This document shows positions 8,017 through 15,438 of a stretch of DNA of 64,000 nt, piece by piece. The stretch lies in NCBI GenBank assembly GCA_031275285.1, contig JAISOY010000159.1, forward strand, positions 1 through 64,000. The letters run 5' to 3'. The notes below the pieces were generated by a model. It ran no database searches. It worked only from the letters and a program-made list of their open reading frames with translations, and had not been told where the DNA came from. Each line of letters starts with the position of its first letter. The first letter of the stretch is position 1. The position numbers were made by a program, and so were the translations under genes. The stretch comes from Bacteroidales bacterium (lineage in GTDB: Bacteria > Bacteroidota > Bacteroidia > Bacteroidales > UBA4181).

Positions 8017-8961
8017 ATGAAGAAATTTATTTTCTTACTGGTGATAGGATGTCTGGTGCTGGTCTACAAAGGTTCGGCACAGCAACTGCCTGTTTCATCA
8101 ATATTTATAGAAAATCCGTTTTTGTTTAATCCTGCTGTGGCAGGTGTAGATGACGGATTTAAAGTACGGATGAATAATCGCTTTCAATGGCTGGGTTTTG
8201 CAGATGCTCCCATTACAAACCTATTGAGTGCATACGGCCCGCATAAAAATAAGAATATCGGATACGGAGGTACCATAGGTTATGACTCGGCGGGTCCCTA
8301 TAGCAAATTTAATCTGAACGGGGCTTTCGCTACCAACGTCTCAATTAATGATCAGATACGCATTTCAATGGGGATCGGGTTAGGGTTCATACAATACCGC
8401 ATTGACGGAAGCCAGCTCGAATTGGATGCTCCTGGTACTCCGCAAATCCAGGATCCATATGCGCCGCTTTCCCCCATGTCTACTTCCCTCCCTGATGCGT
8501 CTGCCGGTGTTTATGTATATCATAACAATTGGTATGCCGGGTTTTCAGCCCTTCAGTTGTTCAATAACAATGTCGTTTTTAACGGGGAAAACAGTGACCG
8601 GAACCGTTTAAAAACACATTTTTATGTCAATGGCGGATACAAATTTGTCCTGAATGAACAGTGGGAAATAGAACCTGCCCTATTGGTGAAAAAAGTAGAC
8701 GCTACTCCCCTTCAGCTCGACCTGACGGGAAGAGTCACTTATCGCCAGCAATTCTGGGGAGGGATCAATCTGAGGAACACTTTCGAGTCTTTTGAAGATA
8801 TTTCCATCATGATAGGGTATATCCACCAGAAGAATATACATATCGGATTGGCTTATGACCATACATTGGCAAAGATCGGTAAATTCAATTCAGGGACTAT
8901 TGAATTGGTTTTAGGGTATAATTTCACTTCTATTAAAAATCGTCCCAAAAGCGATAAGTAA
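8017..8961 (+). CDS. PorP/SprF family T9SS outer-membrane protein
   Basis: The product is 314 aa from the ATG at 8017, which begins the signal peptide MKKFIFLLVIGCLVLVYKGSAQQ; the frame is open from 7984. PorP/SprF landmarks are visible: the N-terminal ENPFLFNPAVAG motif, a conserved NRFQWLGF block, Gly-rich barrel strands and a C-terminal strand ending in LGYNFTS. Known members anchor or help export type B T9SS cargo and are usually encoded directly after it, as here (38 bp after the SprB-like gene, same strand). It very likely serves the 3702-7979 product. It is an outer-membrane barrel by family. Confidence 0.93.
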   Translation: MKKFIFLLVIGCLVLVYKGSAQQLPVSSIFIENPFLFNPAVAGVDDGFKVRMNNRFQWLGFADAPITNLLSAYGPHKNKNIGYGGTIGYDSAGPYSKFNLNGAFATNVSINDQIRISMGIGLGFIQYRIDGSQLELDAPGTPQIQDPYAPLSPMSTSLPDASAGVYVYHNNWYAGFSALQLFNNNVVFNGENSDRNRLKTHFYVNGGYKFVLNEQWEIEPALLVKKVDATPLQLDLTGRVTYRQQFWGGINLRNTFESFEDISIMIGYIHQKNIHIGLAYDHTLAKIGKFNSGTIELVLGYNFTSIKNRPKSDK

Positions 8962-9000
8962 TATCATTTTTTTGTTTCTGCTGAGAATAGCGGAGGATGA

Positions 9001-9032
9001 TTTGTCATTGAATAGCCTAATGGCTATCTTTG
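9001..9032 (+). promoter_or_regulatory. Consensus Bacteroidota promoter
   Basis: TTTG (9001-9004), 20 bp, TATCTTTG (9025-9032): both elements match the sigma-ABfr consensus exactly. The start site would be near 9039, which favours the ATG at 9085 for the following gene. Confidence 0.75.
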
Positions 9033-9084
9033 TGCTATTAATCAAGTGATCATCGAAAAACGACCGTATATTTTTAAGCAGAAT

Positions 9085-10308
9085 ATGAAGACTTTGAAAA
9101 ATCTCCCGAAATATGAAGAGATGATGCAACAGGTTGCATCATACCCTTTTGATGTGTTGAATGTCAACGGACATTTTCACACACCTTACTCATTCAGTGC
9201 TTTTACGGATATGGACCAGATCGCCGGAATGGCTGTCAGGGAAAATATCAGGGTATTGGGAATAAATGATTTTTATGTCATGGATGGCTATGAGGAATTT
9301 AATCAAATGGCTGTCCGGAATCAGATATTCCCCTTATTCAATATTGAAGCGATCGCATTGTCCAAAGATCAACAAGCCAAAGGTATCCGGGTAAATGATC
9401 CCAACAATCCCGGTCGTACCTATTTTAGCGGAAAAGGGTTGGATTTTCCGGTTACTTTGTCAGGCGAATACAAAGAATTGCTCGAAAGTGTCAAAGCTGA
9501 AAGTCAGAGGCAGGTAGCCGATATGATTGTAAAACTGAATGAGTGGTTGAAAGAATTAGGTATTCCTTTATCCTTTTCGTATGATGAAATACGCAGGAAA
9601 TACGCCCGTCAGTTGGTTCGCGAACGGCATATCGCCCAGGCATTGCGTATCGCTGTTTTCGAAATAGCGAGTAATGATGACGCATGTAAGGAAGTGTTGC
9701 AAAAGATCTATTCAGGGAAACCTGTCAATGTGGATATTCATGATGCGGCAGCCCTGGAAAATGAATTGAGGAATAATTTACTGAAAGCTGGAGGAAAGGC
9801 TTTTGTGGAAGAAGATGATAAGGCATTTCTTTCTGTGGAACAGATGAAAACGATATACCTGAAAGCCGGGGGAATTCCTTGCTATCCCGTTTTACTGGAT
9901 GATGCAAAGGGTAACTTTACTGATTTCGAGGCCGATAAGGAACAAATGTGCGCAAGCCTCAAAGAACAGGGTATCTATAGTATAGAGTTAATACCCGGAC
10001 GTAACAGCCTGGAAATACTGGAGCCGTTTGTCCGTTATTTCGACGGACAAGGCTTCGTAATTACTTTTGGGACAGAACACAATGCTCCCGGTTTGATCCC
10101 GTTGACTGTGACTTGTCGTGGTGGTGTGGAACTGACCGACTACCTAAAGCGTGTCAATTATGAAGGCGCTTGTATCGTTGCAGCTCATCAATATCTGAGA
10201 AGCCAGGGAAGGGAAGGATATATTGATAATTATGGAGAAGCCCTGATCGGTCAGCGCCAGGAATTTATTCGTCTTGGAAATGCTGTTATCCGTAAATGGA
10301 TATCCTGA
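9085..10308 (+). CDS. PHP-domain metal-dependent hydrolase-like protein
   Basis: The product is ~407 aa from the ATG at 9085; the frame opens at 9046 but that start lies only ~7 nt from the predicted transcription start. The N-terminal NGHFHTPYSFSAF (His-x-His), INDFYVMDGYEEF, FNIEA, and the C-terminal FGTEHNAPG and AAHQY motifs are the metal-ligand series of the PHP superfamily (phosphoesterases such as histidinol-phosphatase and the DNA polymerase PHP domain). A middle insertion (~residues 130-260) is helical and charged. It is cytoplasmic, with no signal peptide. The substrate is unknown, and neighbours do not help because it has its own promoter. Confidence 0.75.
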   Translation: MKTLKNLPKYEEMMQQVASYPFDVLNVNGHFHTPYSFSAFTDMDQIAGMAVRENIRVLGINDFYVMDGYEEFNQMAVRNQIFPLFNIEAIALSKDQQAKGIRVNDPNNPGRTYFSGKGLDFPVTLSGEYKELLESVKAESQRQVADMIVKLNEWLKELGIPLSFSYDEIRRKYARQLVRERHIAQALRIAVFEIASNDDACKEVLQKIYSGKPVNVDIHDAAALENELRNNLLKAGGKAFVEEDDKAFLSVEQMKTIYLKAGGIPCYPVLLDDAKGNFTDFEADKEQMCASLKEQGIYSIELIPGRNSLEILEPFVRYFDGQGFVITFGTEHNAPGLIPLTVTCRGGVELTDYLKRVNYEGACIVAAHQYLRSQGREGYIDNYGEALIGQRQEFIRLGNAVIRKWIS

Positions 10309-10412
10309 CCAAAACTATGAATTGAAAAGTATCATTTTAAAGTGGTCACAATAAATGGCTGTTTTCATTTTGTTATTACTATTCTTTGCCACACGGCGGT
10401 GATAAAGTATTT

Positions 10413-10575
10413 TTCGTATATTTGTAGAATATAGGATACGCCTTGGACAAAATTTCAAGCAAGCTTGATTTTGCCTCTCGGCTTTCACTATATTTGTAGA
10501 ATATAGGATGCGGTTCGGCAATTATTCAAAAGCAAGCTTTCCACAATTGCTCTTACCTTTCACTATATTTGTATC
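10413..10575. repeat. Tandem hairpin repeat (two units plus partial) carrying -7 promoter boxes
   Basis: A unit of 72-75 bp recurs. TATATTTGTAGAATATAGGA appears at 10417 and 10489, and TATATTTGTA at 10564. Between the boxes are hairpins with an inner stem closed by an AA loop (CAAGC-AA-GCTTG within 10448-10473; AAAGC-AA-GCTTT within 10518-10550) and outer stems (CAAAAT/ATTTTG; GCAATT/AATTGC). The stems change sequence but keep pairing. Another unit is at 36095-36175. The last box (10564-10571) is a well-placed -7 element for the ABC transporter gene at 10606. The remainder of 10309-10412 shows no gene. Confidence 0.75.
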
Positions 10576-10605
10576 TAATTGGTATATCAAAGATCTTAGT
10601 AGACT

Positions 10606-13600
10606 ATGAGTGAACGCATATTAAAAGCCTTAATGCAATTATTTGCAATTATTTCGCGGCCGGAAAGCAGTTCCTCCGAACGTCATAAGGTCATAGAGGG
10701 CTTCCTTCGCAAACAACTCAACAGTGAACTGGCAGAAGAATATATTGAGATATTCAATAATTATTTTTCACAGTATCAGGAAAAATATAAAGATACCCAT
10801 AAACATCAGAAACACACTGCTTCGAGTTCTGTTAAATTGCTGGTAATCAGTGATCAGATTAATAAGGAACTAACCCAGAGTGAAAAGTTCTCACTGATGG
10901 TACTGTTGCTTAGCTTTATAAAGTCGGGGCATGGACCGCAAAGCACCATCTCCGAATTTGAGCAGGAGTTTGTAGAAACTGTAGCCAGTGCATTGAATAT
11001 TGAACAGGATGAGTTCCTGGAACTGATCCAGTTTGTCATGCTTCCGGTGGAATTCCTATCCTCTTCTCCCAATCTTTTGCTCATAGATCAGAATGATCAT
11101 GCGGAAAAAGAATATAAGCATCTGCACCGCGATGGGATCCATCGGCCATTAGTCATATTGCATGTAAAAAGCGTGAACATGTATATATGCCGTTATGAGG
11201 GAAATAAAGAACTGTTTCTCAATAACCAGATGATAGAACGGGAGCAGATCTACATATTGAATTATGGTAGCAGTATCCGGAATTCCCAGATCAAACCTAT
11301 CTATTACAGTGATATCGTCAACTGTTTTTATCTTAGCACGCGGGCTAACCCCATGTTGTTCAAGGCTGAAGAGGTAGAATATAAATTTGAAAACGGAACC
11401 ATCGGATTACATCCCGTCAATTTTGAGATACTATCGGGAAATATTGTCGGGATCATGGGGGGAAGTGGTGCCGGAAAGTCTACGTTATTAAATGTCTTTA
11501 CCGGATTGGACCGGCCAACCTCCGGAAAAGTGTTTCTAAACAATGTTGATGTCCATAAACAGGGTCATGAAATCGAGGGGCTCATAGGTTTCGTCGCTCA
11601 AGATGATCTTTTGGTTGAAGAGCTGACTGTATTTCAGAATTTGTATTTTAATGCCAAACTCTGTTTCGGACAATATCCCGAAGAGGAAATCCGGAAAAGA
11701 ACGGATGAGGTATTGCGGGATCTCGGTTTGTATGAGATTCGTGATATGAAGGTCGGATCACCATTGGATAAAAAAATCAGCGGGGGACAAAGGAAGCGGC
11801 TTAATATCGCATTGGAACTGATACGGCAACCTGCTGTATTATTCCTTGATGAACCGACATCCGGACTTTCTTCCAGAGATTCGGACAATATCATGACTTT
11901 ACTTAAAGACCTTTCTTTGAAAGGAAAATTAGTCTTTGTTGTGATTCATCAGCCGTCTTCCGATATTTTTAAAATGTTCGACCGCCTATTGGTACTTGAT
12001 CAGGGGGGATATCTTATATACAACGGTGATCCGGTTGATTCGATCCTGTATTTTAAATCACAGGCACACCAGGCCAACAGGGATACCAGCGAGTGCCCCG
12101 AATGTGGAAATGTAAATCCTGAACAGATTTTTAATATTGTTGAAGCGCGTATACTTGATGAGCATGGACAACCTTCGGATACCCGGCGTATTTCACCAAA
12201 AGAATGGTACGAATTGTTCAGGAAGGTTCCGGTAGCCCGGATACCGGAGGAGGAAAGACCCGAAGAATTGCCTGATGCGACACTGAAAAGGCCATCCAGG
12301 ATAAAACAGTTTATGGTATATGCAACACGCAATATCCTTACCAAACTCAGCGATAGGCAGTATATCATGGTTTGCCTTCTGGAAGCGCCATTGCTTGCAT
12401 TGATCCTCTCATACATTATCCGCTATTATGACGTTTCTAACGGCAGCTATACTTTTGAACTGAATGAAAATGTTCCGATCTATATTTTTGTTGCGGTGAT
12501 CATTGCCATATTTATCGGACTTTCCATGAGCGCGGAAGAAATAATAAAAGACCGGAAAATCCTGAAACGGGAAGCCTTTCTCAATCTTAGCAGGGGAAGC
12601 TATCTCTTTTCAAAAATCATGGTGTTGTTCGGTATTTCTGCTATACAGGCGGCATTATTTGTTTGGGTGGGAAATGGTATTATCCAGATTGCGAGCATGT
12701 CGATAGTATACTGGTTGGTATTGTTCTCAGCATGGGCTTGTGCCAATATGATGGGATTGATCATCTCTGATGCTTTTAAATCGGTAGTAACCATCTATGT
12801 CCTTATTCCCTTCATCGTCATTCCGCAATTGATGTTAAGCGGGGTATTGTTACGTTTTGAAAAAATAAACCCGACTATCTCTTCTCCTGCATCTGTTCCC
12901 TGGTATGGAGAAATCATTACAGCCCGTTGGGCATTTGAAGCATTGGCCGTAGAACAGTTTATGAACAATGACTATGAACGGGTCATGTATCCTTATGAAA
13001 AAAACATGAGTACGGCTGAATTCAGAAAAAACTACTGGCTGGTGGAAATGAAAAACAAACTGGCGGAAGTAAATACGGCACTGGAGAATGGTAGGGAACC
13101 TGACAGTAAGACCATAACCTTATTATGCAATGAAATCGCTTCGGAAAATAAACATCAGGATCTTGTGGCATTCGATTTTTGCGGCATCATGAATAACAAA
13201 GGGCTATCTACGGATCTGATCAATCGGACAACACAATATTTTGACCAGTTATCCAGGTATTATACTGTATTATATAACAAATCAGCCGGACAAAAAAATC
13301 AGTTGATTTCAAAAATTATGGCTACAAATCCTGATAGCCTGCGTCTTTTAAAATCGAAGTATTACAATCAAAGCCTGGCCGATATGGTAAAGAACAGTAA
13401 TGAAACCCATCGTTTGATTGAATACAAAAACCAGTTATTACAAAATTATCATCCGATCTATAAAGATCCGGAACATCCGTTTATCAAAGCTCAGTTTTAT
13501 GCACCGGCCAAGCGTTTTTTAGGTCAGGATTACCCCACCATGTGGATCAATGTTGTTATCATATGGTGTTTCAATATTTTCTTCTTTTTTGCCTTATACT

Positions 13601-13653
13601 TTAGATGGTTACCCAAGCTGATGAAGCTGTTTAGAAAAGATTTTTCCGGATAG
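10606..13653 (+). CDS. ABC transporter, fused ATPase-permease (ABCG-like) with TerB-like N-terminus
   Basis: The product is 1015 aa. Residues ~50-150 resemble a TerB-like helical domain (acidic, with SEFEQEFVETVASALNI). Residues ~190-245 form a small beta-rich, FHA-like segment. The ABC ATPase follows, with Walker A GGSGAGKST at 285-293, signature SGGQRKR near 392 and Walker B VLFLDEPTSGL near 412-422. The EPTSGL and IHQPSSDIFKMFD motifs are typical of ABCG/White half-transporters. The C-terminal half has about six membrane segments (ABC-2 type), with a large ~150-residue soluble insertion before the last one. It probably works as a homodimeric exporter in the inner membrane. Cargo unknown; it appears monocistronic. 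Confidence 0.88.
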   Translation: MSERILKALMQLFAIISRPESSSSERHKVIEGFLRKQLNSELAEEYIEIFNNYFSQYQEKYKDTHKHQKHTASSSVKLLVISDQINKELTQSEKFSLMVLLLSFIKSGHGPQSTISEFEQEFVETVASALNIEQDEFLELIQFVMLPVEFLSSSPNLLLIDQNDHAEKEYKHLHRDGIHRPLVILHVKSVNMYICRYEGNKELFLNNQMIEREQIYILNYGSSIRNSQIKPIYYSDIVNCFYLSTRANPMLFKAEEVEYKFENGTIGLHPVNFEILSGNIVGIMGGSGAGKSTLLNVFTGLDRPTSGKVFLNNVDVHKQGHEIEGLIGFVAQDDLLVEELTVFQNLYFNAKLCFGQYPEEEIRKRTDEVLRDLGLYEIRDMKVGSPLDKKISGGQRKRLNIALELIRQPAVLFLDEPTSGLSSRDSDNIMTLLKDLSLKGKLVFVVIHQPSSDIFKMFDRLLVLDQGGYLIYNGDPVDSILYFKSQAHQANRDTSECPECGNVNPEQIFNIVEARILDEHGQPSDTRRISPKEWYELFRKVPVARIPEEERPEELPDATLKRPSRIKQFMVYATRNILTKLSDRQYIMVCLLEAPLLALILSYIIRYYDVSNGSYTFELNENVPIYIFVAVIIAIFIGLSMSAEEIIKDRKILKREAFLNLSRGSYLFSKIMVLFGISAIQAALFVWVGNGIIQIASMSIVYWLVLFSAWACANMMGLIISDAFKSVVTIYVLIPFIVIPQLMLSGVLLRFEKINPTISSPASVPWYGEIITARWAFEALAVEQFMNNDYERVMYPYEKNMSTAEFRKNYWLVEMKNKLAEVNTALENGREPDSKTITLLCNEIASENKHQDLVAFDFCGIMNNKGLSTDLINRTTQYFDQLSRYYTVLYNKSAGQKNQLISKIMATNPDSLRLLKSKYYNQSLADMVKNSNETHRLIEYKNQLLQNYHPIYKDPEHPFIKAQFYAPAKRFLGQDYPTMWINVVIIWCFNIFFFFALYFRWLPKLMKLFRKDFSG

Positions 13654-13749
13654 ATGATCTTTAAAATCGTTTCATGGTATTTTACTAAATCATCTTTTTA
13701 AGTAGATGTTCATAATTAGTTTCCATTATCATATTTTCTGTTTCCCCAC

Positions 13750-14025
13750 TCATACAGTGGTATTACACCTGGGAGCCTGATCTTCCGGAAGCGGGCACCA
13801 GTCCTGCAAAGTGAAGGGGTAAGCCGGAAGCTGTCTGAGCCGCCAGGCAAGTTCTTCCGGCGTCCCGTAGTGTGCAGTGACTGGTCGCTGAGGAAGTAAG
13901 CCTTGATTTTTACTCACCATAGATAATTTATATGGTGTTCGTGAGATCACTTCGTTTAGTTGCTTCTTTTTATCAAGAAAAAGAAGAGTAAAAAATGATT
14001 CTATGTATGATATAATTTTGAACAT
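13750..14025 (-). CDS. Hypothetical 91-aa protein of unusual composition
   Basis: The protein is unrecognised. An AT-rich N-terminal third (MFKIISYIESFFTLLFLDKKKQ) precedes a clearly GC-richer C-terminal half rich in Pro, Leu and Arg (GTPEELAWRLRQLPAYPF...). An exact -7 box TAATTTTG lies on the minus strand at 14085-14078, ~50 nt before the start, so it could be expressed, either alone or downstream of the regulator. The abrupt composition change suggests a fused relic or a spurious ORF. The flanks 13654-13749 and 14026-14102 hold nothing else that I can see. Confidence 0.35.
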   Translation of the reverse strand: MFKIISYIESFFTLLFLDKKKQLNEVISRTPYKLSMVSKNQGLLPQRPVTAHYGTPEELAWRLRQLPAYPFTLQDWCPLPEDQAPRCNTTV

Positions 14026-14102
14026 TTACTTATTAAAATAAGATACAATTCAAAGAAAAGTTTCAGATAAGGATTTGCAAAATTACGAACAAGTATTGCG
14101 GG

Positions 14103-15290
14103 TCATGTTTCTTTTCCTTCCTCTTCAATATTCGATATCCTGAATTTCTTCTTGTATTGTAAGGGAGTAATTCCTTTTATCTTGGTAAAAATCCTCGATA
14201 CATTTTTGTAATCGTCAAATCCGGACTGATAAGCAGCATCAATTAGAGGTATGTCTGTATTAATCAATAATTCCGAAAATTTTTCTACCCTATATTGTTG
14301 TAGGTATTGATAAATCGACATTCCGGTTTCTTTTTTGAATAATTTTTCCAAAACCCTTCTGGAAAAAGGTCCAGTATCGACAATATCATCGACCGAAAGG
14401 GTGTTCATGTAGTTTTCCTCAATATGTTTCAATATTTTCTCTATATTTTTGTCGGATACGGCATAACGCTCGGTAGAACCACGGGTCACGATACGTAAAG
14501 GCTTGATCACCACATCGGCAGACGATTTCCGCTTTTTCCTGATCTGTTCGTGAAGTAATTTTCCCAATTCATACCCTCCGTTTTGAATATCCAGTTCAAT
14601 TGAAGAAAGGGGCGGATTGGATATATTACACAACAGTTCGTCATTATCAACACCCAATACTGCGATATCATTGGGGACGTGTATATTGAAAATTTTGCAC
14701 ACCTCGGTTATTTGTAAGGCATGATAATCATCACAAGCAAATAATGCAACAGGTTTAGGCAAACCAAGAAGCCAGTGATATAAAACATCCGTATCAAAAT
14801 TCCATTTTTCGGTTTTATTCGTATCTGCCGGTTCCTTAAAAGAATAGACATCAAATCCTTTTTTATTCAGGGTATCTTCAAATCCATCTCCCCGTTCCCG
14901 CATCCATACCGTTTCGGAGAACCCATAATAAGCAAAGTAACGAAATCCCCTCTGCAGGAAAAACTCTGCAGCCATAACACCGGTATGATAATAATCTCCG
15001 GTAAGATTAGATATACCATCATACCGGTCCTTGTAATTTTGGATAACCACCGGAATTTTAAGCTTATTCAATGCCTTCACATCAACATCCGATAACTGTG
15101 CGATGACAGCATCAGCTTTCCATTGTCTGGCCCACTCTACTACTCCTTCATCCCCATATAATTCACGATAATATATGGGCATGCGGTAAAAAATCCAGGG
15201 ACCATACTCCTTTGAGTAGCGAACAACCCCCTTGATCATGCTCCGGCTATATCCGCTGGATAAATCCGTTAATAGAAGAATTCTTGTCAT
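14103..15290 (-). CDS. XylR-type AraC-family transcriptional regulator
   Basis: The product is 395 aa. Residues 1-~270 form a periplasmic-binding-protein-like sensor domain of the XylR/LacI type (MTRILLLTDLSSGYSRSMIKG... with VAVLGVDND and LSSIELD motifs). Residues ~285-385 are two AraC helix-turn-helix motifs ending in SRIFTKIKGITPLQYKKKF. By family it is a cytoplasmic one-component sensor that activates sugar-catabolic genes on binding a mono- or oligosaccharide. It is divergent from the GH-like lipoprotein at 15439 and heads the island. Its own -7 box (minus strand, 15319-15312, TATCTTTG) lies next to the operator-like site at 15331-15356, which suggests autoregulation. It is the best candidate for the factor binding the four shared sites. 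Confidence 0.9.
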   Translation of the reverse strand: MTRILLLTDLSSGYSRSMIKGVVRYSKEYGPWIFYRMPIYYRELYGDEGVVEWARQWKADAVIAQLSDVDVKALNKLKIPVVIQNYKDRYDGISNLTGDYYHTGVMAAEFFLQRGFRYFAYYGFSETVWMRERGDGFEDTLNKKGFDVYSFKEPADTNKTEKWNFDTDVLYHWLLGLPKPVALFACDDYHALQITEVCKIFNIHVPNDIAVLGVDNDELLCNISNPPLSSIELDIQNGGYELGKLLHEQIRKKRKSSADVVIKPLRIVTRGSTERYAVSDKNIEKILKHIEENYMNTLSVDDIVDTGPFSRRVLEKLFKKETGMSIYQYLQQYRVEKFSELLINTDIPLIDAAYQSGFDDYKNVSRIFTKIKGITPLQYKKKFRISNIEEEGKET

Positions 15291-15330
15291 TCAATCAATA
15301 TTAAGAGTTAACAAAGATACAAAAAAGACG

Positions 15331-15357
15331 CTTTTTGAGGATAAATATTCGTAATTT
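15331..15357 (+). promoter_or_regulatory. Operator-like site A (shared island motif)
   Basis: TTTTTGAGGAT, three bases, TATTCG, then TAATTT. It matches sites at 17895, 38315 and 50270 with the same 9-base distance from GAGGAT to the end of TTCG. On the plus strand a TTTCTTTG (15385-15392) begins 48 bp after GAGGAT and would be the -7 box of the gene at 15439. On the minus strand the site covers the -33 region of the regulator gene. Confidence 0.6.
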
Positions 15358-15438
15358 ATCTATATTCGATCGATCTTTGTGTCATTTCTTTGTACCAGGG
15401 GAGAAAGAATAAAAGAATTATCCTTAAAATATCTAATA

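Noticed and set aside
10315-10521. Minus-strand 68-aa ORF with repeated RILYSTNI segments
   Set aside because: The peptide repetition is the translation of the tandem DNA repeat, which also contains promoter boxes; not a gene.
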